From Cystobacter ferrugineus (GTDB taxonomy: Bacteria; Myxococcota; Myxococcia; Myxococcales; Myxococcaceae): 64,000 nt of DNA. The position numbers and the translations under genes are program-made. The DNA lies in the NCBI RefSeq assembly GCF_001887355.1, contig NZ_MPIN01000002.1, positions 620,001 through 684,000 on the forward strand. The letters run 5' to 3'. The notes beneath the pieces are model-generated. The model saw only the letters and a list, made by a program, of their open reading frames with translations. It did no database searches and was not told the origin of the DNA. Numbering within the stretch: position 1 is the stretch's first letter; the number at the start of each line of letters is the position of its first letter. Of the stretch, positions 49,933 through 58,393 are shown piece by piece.

Positions 49933-51165
49933 CTACCACCGGACGTGCAGCGAGGAGAACCCGCGGAACGCCAGGCTGTGGTGCTTGACGGGCGTGTGCT
50001 CCTCGTCCAGGCGCAGGCCGGGCAGCCGCTGGAGCAGCAGCTCGAGGGCGATCTCCAGCTCGCGGCGGGCCAGGCCGGACCCGATGCACTGGTGAGGACC
50101 GAACCCGAAGCCCAGGTGCCGCGTCTGCGTCCTGTCCCGGGTGATGTCGAACCGGTCCGGTTCGGAGAACACCTCCGGGTCGCGGTTGGCGGCGCCCAGG
50201 GCGAACATCACGTGCGAGCCCTTGGGGATCGTCTGTCCGCGCAGCTCGAAGTCCTCCACCGCGAAGCGGCCGATGAAGGGCACCGCCGGGTTGAAGCGGA
50301 CGCTCTCCTCGATGGTCGAGTCGAGCAGTCCGGGGTTGTCCCTCAGCGCCTGCAACTGGTCGGGATGGGTCAGCAGATCATGCACGCAGTTGCTGAACTG
50401 GTCCGTGGTGGTGGTGTGTCCGGCGAAGATCAGCAGCAGGGCGTTGGCCACCACCTCCTCCGTCGACAGCTTGCCCTCCTCCTCGGCGCTCACCATCTGG
50501 CTGATGACGTCCGCGCCCGGCGCGCTCCGGCGCTCCTCGACGATTCCCGTCAGGTAGCCACTGAACGCCATCATCGCCCGGTTGACCTCCTGGACGAGCA
50601 CCCCCATGTCCGCGTCCGGCGCGGGGCTGGAGAAGTCGGCGATGGGCTTGGACCACGCGCGGAAGCGCTCGCGATCCTCCACCGGGATGCCCAGCAGCTC
50701 GGCGATGACGAGCGGGGGCAGCTCGTAGGAGATCTCCTTCACCAGATCCATCTGGCCTCGCGCGCTCACCCGCTCCAGGAGCTGCTCCATCGTGCGGCGG
50801 ATGGCGGGCCGCCATTTGTCGAGCGACTGGGCGGTGAAGCCCGGGTTCATGTTGCGGCGCAGCCGGATGTGCTCGGTGCCATCCTTCATGAACACCTGAT
50901 TGCGGATGATCTTCATGAAGCCCTGGATGCTGGCCGGGCCGAGGCTCTGCACCTGGTGCTCGAAGAACGCCGTCCGGTTGGCGCTCAGGCGCGGATCGCG
51001 AAAGCCCGCCATCACGTCCTCGTGGCGGGAGACGAGCCAGGTATGGATGGGCTCCGCCCAGTACACGGGTGCGCGGCGCTGGAGCTCCCGGTAGAACGCA
51101 ACGGGGTCCGCGAGGTTCTGGGGACTGACGGGATTGAGATCGACCGGCACGGCAGTAGGCGTCAT
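49933..51165 (-). CDS. Cytochrome P450
   Basis: This 410-residue bacterial class-I P450 has I-helix AGHTTTTDQ (oxygen activation, about 248-256), ExxR as ESVR (287-290) and haem-binding FGFGPHQCIGSGLAR with ligand Cys360. Like most soluble bacterial P450s it has no membrane anchor. Start MTPTAVPVDLN at 51165 is chosen; ATG 51174 is possible. No ferredoxin gene is adjacent. The SDR just downstream suggests a two-step oxidation of a small molecule. Confidence 0.93.
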   Translation of the reverse strand: MTPTAVPVDLNPVSPQNLADPVAFYRELQRRAPVYWAEPIHTWLVSRHEDVMAGFRDPRLSANRTAFFEHQVQSLGPASIQGFMKIIRNQVFMKDGTEHIRLRRNMNPGFTAQSLDKWRPAIRRTMEQLLERVSARGQMDLVKEISYELPPLVIAELLGIPVEDRERFRAWSKPIADFSSPAPDADMGVLVQEVNRAMMAFSGYLTGIVEERRSAPGADVISQMVSAEEEGKLSTEEVVANALLLIFAGHTTTTDQFSNCVHDLLTHPDQLQALRDNPGLLDSTIEESVRFNPAVPFIGRFAVEDFELRGQTIPKGSHVMFALGAANRDPEVFSEPDRFDITRDRTQTRHLGFGFGPHQCIGSGLARRELEIALELLLQRLPGLRLDEEHTPVKHHSLAFRGFSSLHVRW

Positions 51166-51361
51166 GCGCCCCATGTTAACCGCATACGCCGCTCGGGTCC
51201 GGATTCCAGATGGTCTGAAAGCCTCCAGTGGGCATGCAATCCCTTTCACGCGGAGAGCCGGGCAATCAATGGAAGACGGGCCCCATGAGGATTTCACGTC
51301 TAGTCAATATCGCGTGACGCTCCGAGTGGCTCCGCGCGATAGTCCCGCGCGGGAGGCATGG
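51166..51361. promoter_or_regulatory. Divergent promoter region
   Basis: These 196 bases separate the divergent P450 and esterase genes and should hold both promoters. A GGGAGG lies just before the esterase start. No operator-like repeat stands out. Confidence 0.35.
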
Positions 51362-52507
51362 ATGAATCTCGCGCGCTGGTTGTGGTTGCCGCTCGTCCTC
51401 GGCATGGCTGGATGTGAGCCTTTCGCACCCTGGTACGATTTCCCCGCGAATGACAGCCGGTTGCAGTTCATCGGACGCATGGACTTCTCCACTTCGGATG
51501 GGCCGACCTATGCGCACCCGGGCACCACCATCCGTTTTCGCTGTGATTGCACCGGTGTGGACGTGGCCTTCGAGGACAAGGGCAAGGGCGGTGACGAGCA
51601 CACCAACTTCGTCAACATCCTCGTGGATGGCGAGCATGCGGCCAAGGTCGAGCTCCGGCGCGAGGGGGGCATGATCCGGGGCGCGCGGGCCCTGCCTCCT
51701 GGCGAGCACGTCATCGAGATCGTCAAGCGGACCGAGTCCTATGCCGGCAACATCCGCTTCCTGGGCGTCAGCCTCCAGGGCAGCCTGTTGGATCCACCCC
51801 CCCGGCTCGAGCGGCGCATGGAGTTCATCGGCGACTCCATCACCTGCGGCTATGGCAATGAGGTGCGCATCCACGCTCCGACCTACACCGAGCCCAACAC
51901 CGGCTACCACGCGAAGAACGAGGACATCTCCAAGGCCTATGGCTCGCTGCTGGGCCGCAGGTACAACGCCGAGGTGGTCACCACCTGCATCTCGGGCATG
52001 GGCGTCTACCGCAACCTGAATGGCTCGACAGGGGAGAAGGCCTTTCCCAACCTCTACCGGCGCATCTACCCCGGTCAGGACAAGCCGCTCTGGGACACCT
52101 CGCTCTTCGTGCCCGAGGTCATCGTCATCAACCTGGGCAACAATGACTTCAACGTGCGCGATGAGACGAAGATGCCGAGCGCCCCTCCCGCCAAGCCCTT
52201 CAAGGACGCCTACAAGGCCTTCGTCCAGCAGCTACGCGGGTACTATCCCCATGCGAAGATCGTCTGCACCATCGGCCCGCTGATGAACGACAACTATCCC
52301 GCGGGGCGCAAGCACTGGACGCTCATCCAGAAGTTCGTCTCCGAGATGGTGGACTCCATCCGCGAGGAGGGAGACTCGAATGTCCATTACTTCGCCTATA
52401 CCCCCGTCATGACCGACCCCTACGGGGAGGACTGGCACCCCACGGCCGAGGTCCATGCGGCGATGGCCGACGAGCTGGGCGCCTTCCTCGACGCCAACGT
52501 GTTCTGA
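51362..52507 (+). CDS. CE2-like SGNH esterase lipoprotein
   Basis: This 381-residue lipoprotein has lipobox GMAGC. The first 145 residues are a jelly-roll beta domain (LQFIGRMDFSTSDGPTYAHPGTTIRFRC). The rest is an SGNH hydrolase with GDSITCGYG (Ser159), GNND and the C-terminal DWHPTAEVH (Asp/His). This combination is that of carbohydrate esterase family 2, acetyl-xylan or glucomannan deacetylases. ATG 51362 follows GGGAGGC. It fits, with the GH16 enzyme, a polysaccharide-degrading lifestyle. Confidence 0.88.
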   Translation: MNLARWLWLPLVLGMAGCEPFAPWYDFPANDSRLQFIGRMDFSTSDGPTYAHPGTTIRFRCDCTGVDVAFEDKGKGGDEHTNFVNILVDGEHAAKVELRREGGMIRGARALPPGEHVIEIVKRTESYAGNIRFLGVSLQGSLLDPPPRLERRMEFIGDSITCGYGNEVRIHAPTYTEPNTGYHAKNEDISKAYGSLLGRRYNAEVVTTCISGMGVYRNLNGSTGEKAFPNLYRRIYPGQDKPLWDTSLFVPEVIVINLGNNDFNVRDETKMPSAPPAKPFKDAYKAFVQQLRGYYPHAKIVCTIGPLMNDNYPAGRKHWTLIQKFVSEMVDSIREEGDSNVHYFAYTPVMTDPYGEDWHPTAEVHAAMADELGAFLDANVF

Positions 52508-52657
52508 CCGCTCCTTCCATACCCGTGGCTCCCCCGGTCCGGTCGAATATTGGGATGCCGACCATCGCCGCGATTCGGCCGGCTCTCTGGTCAGCGGCGG
52601 GCAAGCCATGTATGAAGCGCGCCCCGGGCGCGAGGGTCTGGCGCCCGAGAGGACGTC

Positions 52658-52957
52658 ATGAAGGCTGCGGAGGTCATCGTCTTCGAGGGGGCCGATCCCC
52701 GGGAGTTCTCGCGCGTGGATGCCATTGCCCGGGAACGCGCCGTGGAGGGCCTCTCCGACTACCCCGGCTTCAAGAGCATGACCGTCTTCGAGGACTCCTC
52801 TCTCGGAACGATCCACCTCATCTTGACGTTCGCCACGGAGTACGACCGCCTGGAGACGAACCCGGCGATCGAGCAGATCTCACGTGTCGTGGCCCTCGCC
52901 CTGGGCGCCAGGACGGTGCGTCGCTTCGGGTGCCCCGTGTTCAGGGCGCGGAAATGA
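52658..52957 (+). CDS. Small ABM-like protein
   Basis: This 99-residue protein is compact, with a beta-alpha pattern (AEVIVFEGADPREFSRVDAIARERAV, YPGFKSMTVFED, GTIHLILTFATE). It resembles the antibiotic-biosynthesis-monooxygenase/ferredoxin-like fold, but I cannot name the family. ATG 52658 has GAGAGGA upstream. It may be co-transcribed with the SnoaL-like gene starting 39 nt later. Confidence 0.65.
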   Translation: MKAAEVIVFEGADPREFSRVDAIARERAVEGLSDYPGFKSMTVFEDSSLGTIHLILTFATEYDRLETNPAIEQISRVVALALGARTVRRFGCPVFRARK

Positions 52958-52996
52958 TGAGTCCCAACGAATGTGAGTCTTTTCCAGGAGCCCCCC

Positions 52997-53434
52997 ATGA
53001 GCCAGTCCGAGCAGGGAACGCTGGGTGAGCGCTGGAGCCGTGCGCTCGAGACGCTCTTCCGGGAGCGCGAGCCGGCGCTGCCCGCCTTCCTGTCCCTCTA
53101 CGACGAGCACATCCAGTTCCAGGATCCACTCCAGCGCGTCTCCGGACTGGCCGCCTATGCCGAGCTCAACCGGCGCTTCCTGGCCCGGGCCCGCCGGATA
53201 GAGATTTCCGTGGAGGAGATGGCCGAGCAGGAGGGACGCCTCTTCGCGTCCTGGCGGATGCATTTCGCACCGCGCCTCGGGCCGGAGCTCACCCTGGAGG
53301 GGGTCAGCCACCTGCGGGTGCGCGAGGGGCGCATCGTCTACCAGAGGGATCACTTCGACGTCGCGGGAGGCGTGGCCTCGGCGGTGCCTGGACTGTCCGC
53401 TCTCTACCGGGCGGTGCTCACCCGGGTGACGTGA
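52997..53434 (+). CDS. SnoaL/NTF2-like protein
   Basis: This 145-residue single-domain protein has the cone-shaped NTF2 fold pattern. A helix start (ERWSRALETLF) leads to FLSLYDEHIQFQDPLQRVSGLAAYAELNRRF, then long strands ending VREGRIVYQRDHFDV. The FQDP...G motif is typical of SnoaL-like polyketide cyclase/isomerase relatives. Start ATG 52997 is 6 nt after AGGAG. Substrate unknown. Confidence 0.8.
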   Translation: MSQSEQGTLGERWSRALETLFREREPALPAFLSLYDEHIQFQDPLQRVSGLAAYAELNRRFLARARRIEISVEEMAEQEGRLFASWRMHFAPRLGPELTLEGVSHLRVREGRIVYQRDHFDVAGGVASAVPGLSALYRAVLTRVT

Positions 53435-53459
53435 ACAGCGGGGGAGGGGGCGCGCCGGC

Positions 53460-54791
53460 TCAGAGAGGCTGGAGTTCCCGGGGGCGTCCGTGGTGGAGCT
53501 GTTCGCCCGCGGGCCCGCACAGGTAGCGCGTGAAGAGGTCCACGATGGTGCCCCGCCGGTTCGTGTCCACCACGTAGTAGCGCGCCTCGGATGGGGGCGT
53601 GCCGGGGAAGATGACGGGGTAGGCGTAGGCGGACCGGTTCGGCTCGTGGGTGACGTCCCGCATGCCCATGCGCGCCTCGAAGTCCGCCCAGTTACCGCCC
53701 TCGGGCAGCATCGGGAAGGAATCGTGGCCCCGGCCGCCCGGCAGCGCGGTGAGCGTCATCCTCAACTGGCCCGGCCGCACGGCGCCCAGCAGGGAGTGGA
53801 GGACCGGGTGGGTGAAGATGCTGGGCCGTTGCAGCACCAGTGCCTGCTCCTGCACGGCGATGAGCAGGTTGCCCTCGTGTACGAGGTGCCGGCGGCAGGA
53901 CTCGAGCACCAGTTGACGGCCACGGGACACCCGCGGGTCACGCGCCAGCAGGCCCACCAGGCACGCCTCGTGGTAGAGCGCGAAGCCCGCCTGGAGGTAG
54001 CCCTGGGGATCCTCCAGCGCTCCGGTGGCGATGACTTCCTGGAGCGCCACCCGTCCGTCACGCCCCGCGGACTCGGCTCGCAGGAAGACGTCGAAGGCGA
54101 AGCCCACCCGGTGGTACATCTCCGTGTTGCCTTCCACCAGCCCGTCGCGCGCCGCCCATCCCATCCGCCGCAACTCGGGCAACAGGCTCGCCAGCCGGTG
54201 GGCATCGGCCAGCAGCGCCGCTCCCGTCCGGACGCCGTCCACCAACCCCTGGACGACGCTGGTGAGCGCGGACAGCAGACCGTCCTGGCTCGCGAGCGCG
54301 AGCAGCGAGCGGCTCAGGCGCAACCGCCGCGTGTACGTGCCTCCGCCGGGCCCCAGGTGGCTGAGGCTCAGCATCGTCTCGAGGATGCGGATCCACGAGC
54401 CCGCCTCGCGCGCGGCGTACTTGCCGAAGGTCACCCAGGTCGACAGCAGGGGAGCGCCGAGGTAGCGCGCCATGTGGACGTCGAGGGCCTGATAGGTGGC
54501 GATGGTGTGGGCATTGGCTCGCACTCCGCACATGCCGCCGCGCTCCGGTGTCCATTGGCGGGCCCGCCGCAGCTCCACGATGGGGACGCCGGGGTAGCTG
54601 AAGCGCTCGCGGGACGGGCCGGGGTGGGTGCGCGCCACCTCGCCCAGGCCGAGCCCCATCAGCTCGGGCAGCACCGAGGTGGCGCGGTGTACCGCGTGGG
54701 GCGAGGGGGAATCGCAAGCGGCTCCCGGCCCCGCTTCCCAGGACAGGGAATCGTGCCAGGCGCCGGGGGGAGAGCCGGGCCGGGTGTTCAA
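53460..54791 (-). CDS. Hypothetical protein, large helical
   Basis: This is a soluble protein of about 440 residues, rich in Leu/Arg/Ala, with a conserved-looking core (MARYLGAPLLSTWVTFGKY, MYHRVGFAFDVFL, CRRHLVHEGNLLIAVQEQ) and an ending YVVDTNRRGTIVDLFTRYL. I do not recognise the family. The start is uncertain: the frame is open to 54878, but codon use becomes coding-like only from about 54791 (TTG) or 54659 (ATG). The earlier part overlaps a short integrase-like remnant. It is in tandem with amrS upstream. Confidence 0.6.
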   Translation of the reverse strand: MNTRPGSPPGAWHDSLSWEAGPGAACDSPSPHAVHRATSVLPELMGLGLGEVARTHPGPSRERFSYPGVPIVELRRARQWTPERGGMCGVRANAHTIATYQALDVHMARYLGAPLLSTWVTFGKYAAREAGSWIRILETMLSLSHLGPGGGTYTRRLRLSRSLLALASQDGLLSALTSVVQGLVDGVRTGAALLADAHRLASLLPELRRMGWAARDGLVEGNTEMYHRVGFAFDVFLRAESAGRDGRVALQEVIATGALEDPQGYLQAGFALYHEACLVGLLARDPRVSRGRQLVLESCRRHLVHEGNLLIAVQEQALVLQRPSIFTHPVLHSLLGAVRPGQLRMTLTALPGGRGHDSFPMLPEGGNWADFEARMGMRDVTHEPNRSAYAYPVIFPGTPPSEARYYVVDTNRRGTIVDLFTRYLCGPAGEQLHHGRPRELQPL

Positions 54792-54878
54792 TCGAGGAGC
54801 GCCTTCTCGGGGATGCCGCGTCCTCTCCCTAATAACGTCAAGGCCCCTCTCATTTCCAGGGGCACGTCCTCGAAGCAA

Positions 54879-54901
54879 CCCGTCAGGAGTGCATGGCGGA
54901 T
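54879..54901. repeat. 23-bp repeat shared with the integrase gene
   Basis: These 23 bp, overlapping the last base of the amrS stop codon, are identical and in the same orientation to 57899-57921 inside the integrase gene. Read on the minus strand they give IRHALLTG, the same peptide as in the integrase, and similar sequence (CFEDVP) follows. I infer a fragment of a related integrase gene left by an earlier event. Confidence 0.6.
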
Positions 54902-55980
54902 CAGGGATTGCCCACCGCTACCGGGCGGCGGCGGCGACCGGAGTCCCCCGGCCTGGCGTCGAAGTGGCCCGGCACCCTCGCTCCGCAGTCCGGGCATCGG
55001 CCCTCCGCCGTGAGCCGGTATTGCAGCATGTCGTACCAATCCCTCACGATGAGGGCCGCACCGCAATCCGGACACAGCGTCGTCTCGCCCGAGGGATCGT
55101 GTGTGTTGCCTGTGTAGACGTACCGCAGCCCCACCTCGCGCGCGAGGTCCCTCGCCCTGCGCAGGGTCTCGGGCGGGGTCGGCGGAATGTCCCGCAGCTT
55201 GTAGTCCGGATGGAACGCCGTGAAGTGCAGCGGCACGTCCGGGCCGAGGTGCTCCATCAGCCACTGGCTCATCGCCTCCACTTCCGCGTCCGAGTCGTTC
55301 TTCCCGGGGATCAGCAGCGTCGTGATCTCCAACCACACCTTCGTTTCGTGGTGGAGGTACTCGAGCGTCTCCAGCACCGGCGCGAGGTGCGCGGCCGTGA
55401 GCTGGAAGTAGAACTCCTCGGTGAAGGCCTTCAGGTCCACGTTCGCCGCGTCCATCTTCGCGTAGAACTCGCGGCGCGGCTCGGCGTGCATGTAACCCGC
55501 CGTCACCGCCACCGTCTGGATGCCGCGCGCATGGCAGGCGTCCGCCACGTCCATGGCGTACTCGGCGAAGATGACCGGGTCGTTGTACGTGAAGGCCACG
55601 CTCTGGCACCCGTACGCCTCCGCCGCTCGCGCGATGGCCTCGGGCGTCGCCTCGTCGGTGAGCCGGTCCATCTCGCGCGACTTGGAGATGTCCCAGTTCT
55701 GGCAGAAGCGGCACGCCAGGTTGCACCCCGCCGTCCCGAAGGACAGCACGCTGCTGCCCGGATGAAAGTGCGCCAGAGGCTTCTTCTCGATGGGGTCCAC
55801 GCAGAACCCCGACGAGCGCCCGTGCGTCGTCAGCACCATCCTGTCGCCCGTGCGCTGCCGCACGAAGCACATGCCCCGCTGGCCCTCGTGCAGCTTGCAG
55901 TCGCGCGGACACAGGTCGCACTGGATGCGCCCATCCACCAGCTCATGCCACCAGCGCGCGGGATGTTCGCTCTCTTGCAT
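54901..55980 (-). CDS. amrS: AmmeMemoRadiSam-system radical SAM enzyme
   Basis: This 359-residue radical SAM protein has an N-terminal zinc-like set CDLCPRDCKL...GMC and the cluster motif CNLACRFC (Cys86, Cys90, Cys93). It has the typical QNWDISK and DLKAFTEEFY strings, and a C-terminal zinc ribbon (CPDCGAAL, CPDCGARV). I recognise this as AmrS, earlier called pyruvate-formate-lyase-activating-like. Its partners AmrA (AMMECR1) and AmrB (Memo) are not in the window. Start ATG 55980 has GGGAGGGAG upstream. Confidence 0.88.
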   Translation of the reverse strand: MQESEHPARWWHELVDGRIQCDLCPRDCKLHEGQRGMCFVRQRTGDRMVLTTHGRSSGFCVDPIEKKPLAHFHPGSSVLSFGTAGCNLACRFCQNWDISKSREMDRLTDEATPEAIARAAEAYGCQSVAFTYNDPVIFAEYAMDVADACHARGIQTVAVTAGYMHAEPRREFYAKMDAANVDLKAFTEEFYFQLTAAHLAPVLETLEYLHHETKVWLEITTLLIPGKNDSDAEVEAMSQWLMEHLGPDVPLHFTAFHPDYKLRDIPPTPPETLRRARDLAREVGLRYVYTGNTHDPSGETTLCPDCGAALIVRDWYDMLQYRLTAEGRCPDCGARVPGHFDARPGDSGRRRRPVAVGNP

Positions 55981-56141
55981 GTCTCCCTCCCGGTGAGGCG
56001 GGAGTCTCCCGCCGGTCAACAGAGAGGAAACACGGGGTGGAGCGGGCACCCGTTCCGCCTTGCTCCACTCCTCCGGGGCCGGGCCGTCGGGCGGCCAGGG
56101 CTTCTACCCCGGCTGCTCCGGCCCTCGGGTTCCGGGGAGGC

Positions 56142-56609
56142 CTACGGCTGCACCGGAGTCTGCTCCCAGGGTCGGGTGCGCAGCACGTCCTCGATGAAGG
56201 CCAGGTGCCGCTGCTCGTCCATGTAGTTGCGCTCGATGATGGCGCGGGCCTCGGGGCTCCATTCCTCGTTCAGCGCGTTGCGGTAGCTGCGGTTGGTGAG
56301 GTTTTCGTTGCCCCGCATCGCCTGCAGTGCCGCCTCGGTGCCCATCATCGAGGTCACCGCCGTGAAGCCCTTGAGGATGAAGCCCTTCGCGTCCGGTTTC
56401 TGCCTCGGTGTGCCGCCCAGTGTCCTCACCACCTGCGACAGGTCCCGGATGTGCCGCTCATGGTCCTGCTGGAACTCCCGCAGGTTCATCCGCAGGGACT
56501 CCACGTCGATGCGGTTGATGGCCGCCTCGTAGGCCCCCACCGCGTCGATATCCAGCGCGATGAGGTCATTGAGCCGCTCGAGCATCCTGTTCAGGTCCAT
56601 CGCCGCCAT
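56142..56609 (-). CDS. Ferritin-like four-helix protein
   Basis: This 155-residue protein is of the ferritin-like DUF2383/PA2169 type. The helical pattern NDLIALDIDAVGAYEAAINR, FQQDHERHIRDLSQV, GTEAALQAMRGNENLTNRSY and YMDEQRHLAFIEDVL carries the Glu and ExxH-like residues of a carboxylate-bridged di-iron site. It may be a stress or metal-handling protein. The start at 56609 has an excellent AGGAGGA 5 nt away. Confidence 0.75.
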   Translation of the reverse strand: MAAMDLNRMLERLNDLIALDIDAVGAYEAAINRIDVESLRMNLREFQQDHERHIRDLSQVVRTLGGTPRQKPDAKGFILKGFTAVTSMMGTEAALQAMRGNENLTNRSYRNALNEEWSPEARAIIERNYMDEQRHLAFIEDVLRTRPWEQTPVQP

Positions 56610-56770
56610 GCCGTCCTCCTCCTGACTCCGCGCGGGGAATTCCGCGCCGCCGAAAGTTGGGGCGGAGGGTGGGGGGCCTCAAGCGGCCCTGGAGGACACG
56701 TCCCTTCGTCCTGGATGAGGCTCGCGCGGCGAGGGAGCAGGCCAGGCGTTGCTTCCATGTGGGCTTTCCT

Positions 56771-56800
56771 TGTTCACGGGTTCGAATCCCGTCGGGGACA
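56771..56800 (+). other. tRNA 3'-end remnant, likely attachment site
   Basis: A T-arm (ACGGG TTCGAAT CCCGT, 56776-56792) is followed by seven bases CGGGGAC that would be the 3' strand of an acceptor stem, plus a discriminator A at 56800. No matching 5' half (GTCCCCG and a D-arm) lies 70-95 bases upstream, so this is only the 3' third of a tRNA. It lies 69 bases before the end of the integrase gene, a typical place for an att site of a tRNA-targeting tyrosine integrase. Confidence 0.7.
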
Positions 56801-56809
56801 ACCTGGAAG

Positions 56810-56846
56810 GCCCAGCAATCTCAAGGGGTTGCTGGGCTTTTCTTTT
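56810..56846 (+). terminator. Intrinsic terminator after tRNA remnant
   Basis: A perfect 9-bp stem, GCCCAGCAA with TTGCTGGGC, has a 10-nt loop and is followed by TTTTCTTTT. It points on the plus strand, as expected for the terminator of the lost tRNA gene. It could also end read-through towards the integrase. Confidence 0.8.
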
Positions 56847-56868
56847 GTCCCTGGTTCATCATGTGCCC

Positions 56869-58080
56869 TCAGTGTGCCCCTCCGGCGTCTCTGGCCGGTG
56901 CGGCGTGGAGCTGGGGCACAGGCCGGTCGAGTTGCTGCACCGCGCTCTCCCGAGCCTCTGGCGCAAGGTGGGCGTAGCGCATGGTCATCTCGATGGTCGC
57001 GTGGCCCATCAGTTCCTGGATGACCTTGAGCGGAACGCCCCTCATGGCGAGGTGGCTGCCGTAGGTGTGCCGCAGGTCGTGCCAAGTAACGAACCCCTGC
57101 TCGCGCGTGATGCCCGCTCGGCTCAGTGCCCGCTCCAGGCGGTGTTCGGTCATGCCAGCGGTAAGCGGCTGGCCGCCCTCCTGGCAGAACACGTAAGGGC
57201 CGCGCAGGTGCCGGTGTCCCTTGAGCGCGTCCACTGCCGAGCCCGGCAGGTCCACCGTTCTTTCCCGTCCACCCTTCGGCAGCCCCGTCACACCCTGCCA
57301 GATGGTACGCCGGACCTTGAGCTTGCCGCGCTGCAAGTCCACGTCGCCCCACTGGAGCCCGATCAGCTCCCCATGCCGCAGCCCAGTCTTGAGCGCCAAC
57401 AGGATCAACGTTCGCCACTCCGGCTCGGCGGCGTCGATCAGGTGCTCGGCCTCCTCGAAGGTGAGGAAATCAAAGGGGGGCTTCTCCGTCTTGAATAGCT
57501 TCACGCGCGGCACATGAGCGATGACGCCCTGTTCCTGTGCCAGTGCGAGCAGCTTGTGCAGCACGGCGAGCGCATTATTGATGGACTTGAGGCTTAGCAG
57601 CTTCACCCCGGAGCCCTTGCGCTTGCGGAGAGATGCCCGCGTGGGGGCTTCCTTCCGGGCGCGGGCGCGTGACAGTTTCTTGCGCATGGCTGCTTTGAAA
57701 TCCTCGATCTCCGCAGGACCGATTGAGTCCAGAGCCATGTTCCCGAAAGCGGGGAGCAAGTGGTCGTCAAGGATTTGCCGTTTGGCGACGACACTGGAGT
57801 GCTTGTTATTGTTTTCGCTGTACGTGATGAACCGCGGAACGAAGTCCCCGAGAGTGGGAACTCGGCCCGGCTCGTTTTGCTTCTCCTTTCCGAAGGACCC
57901 CGTCAGGAGTGCATGGCGGATTTGACGCTCGTACTCCTCAGCGCCGCGACGGGTGTTGATAGGCGATGCCTTGCGGACTCGCTCCACCCTCCCGCTCGGG
58001 TGCTGGTACTTCACGTCAACCCACCACGCCTCTTGCACCTTGCCCTCCTTCTTCTTCCACTTCCGCAGTCTGACGCTCAT
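56869..58080 (-). CDS. Tyrosine recombinase (integrase)
   Basis: This 403-residue phage-type integrase has an N-terminal arm-binding AP2-like region (1-60), a core-binding SAM-like domain (about 70-190) and a catalytic domain. Catalytic residues are Arg235 (GLRHGEL), Lys269, His334 and Arg337 (HDLRHTYGSH), His360 (GHAT) and nucleophile Tyr369 (MRYAHL). All are intact, so it may be active. ATG 58080 overlaps the stop of the excisionase-like gene (ATGA). Its 3' end faces the tRNA remnant, marking the left border of the island. Confidence 0.95.
   Translation of the reverse strand: MSVRLRKWKKKEGKVQEAWWVDVKYQHPSGRVERVRKASPINTRRGAEEYERQIRHALLTGSFGKEKQNEPGRVPTLGDFVPRFITYSENNNKHSSVVAKRQILDDHLLPAFGNMALDSIGPAEIEDFKAAMRKKLSRARARKEAPTRASLRKRKGSGVKLLSLKSINNALAVLHKLLALAQEQGVIAHVPRVKLFKTEKPPFDFLTFEEAEHLIDAAEPEWRTLILLALKTGLRHGELIGLQWGDVDLQRGKLKVRRTIWQGVTGLPKGGRERTVDLPGSAVDALKGHRHLRGPYVFCQEGGQPLTAGMTEHRLERALSRAGITREQGFVTWHDLRHTYGSHLAMRGVPLKVIQELMGHATIEMTMRYAHLAPEARESAVQQLDRPVPQLHAAPARDAGGAH
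57899..57921. repeat. 23-bp repeat inside integrase gene
   Basis: This segment of the integrase coding sequence (residues about 54-61, IRHALLTG) is identical to 54879-54901, just after amrS, 3.02 kb away in the same orientation. Confidence 0.6.
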
Positions 58081-58331
58081 CGCTTCTCTCCGAGCGCAGG
58101 ACCGCTGTTACCCGGCGACCAGCCTACCAGAACACTGCGGCGGATGCGGATGGATCGACCGATGTGGAGAACGCCCGGCACGAGGCCCCGTTTTACGGAC
58201 TCGTAGAGCGTCTTACGGTTCACGCGCAGGCGTGCTGCGGCTTCATCGACCGTCAGGAATTCGGGGGCGTTGGAGCCCGCTTCGGAGGGCGTGGGCAGGC
58301 TCGGAGCTGGTGGCAAGGTGGGCTTTTCCAC
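58077..58331 (-). CDS. Excisionase-like helix-turn-helix protein
   Basis: This protein of about 84 residues has FLTVDEAAARLRVNRKTLYESVKRGLVPGVLHIGRSIRIRR, the winged MerR/excisionase-type DNA-binding pattern. In such elements it directs excision or regulates int. It overlaps the integrase start by 4 nt. The start is uncertain: GTG 58331 is listed, while the frame continues up to a TTG at 58400 that lies inside a run of TTGAC repeats. A Pro-rich N-terminus precedes the HTH. Confidence 0.8.
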   Translation of the reverse strand: MEKPTLPPAPSLPTPSEAGSNAPEFLTVDEAAARLRVNRKTLYESVKRGLVPGVLHIGRSIRIRRSVLVGWSPGNSGPALGEKR

Positions 58332-58393
58332 AGAGCCTAAATGGGTGCGGATTCTTGACGTGGCCCAGGCAAGCAGTGGCAGCGGAACGGCGG

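Noticed and set aside
56699-56803. Complete or selenocysteine tRNA ending at the T-arm
   Set aside because: GTCCCTT at 56699 pairs partly with the acceptor 3' strand, but no D-arm or anticodon arm folds, the length of about 105 nt is wrong, and no UCA anticodon is placed correctly. Only the 3' part is tRNA-like.
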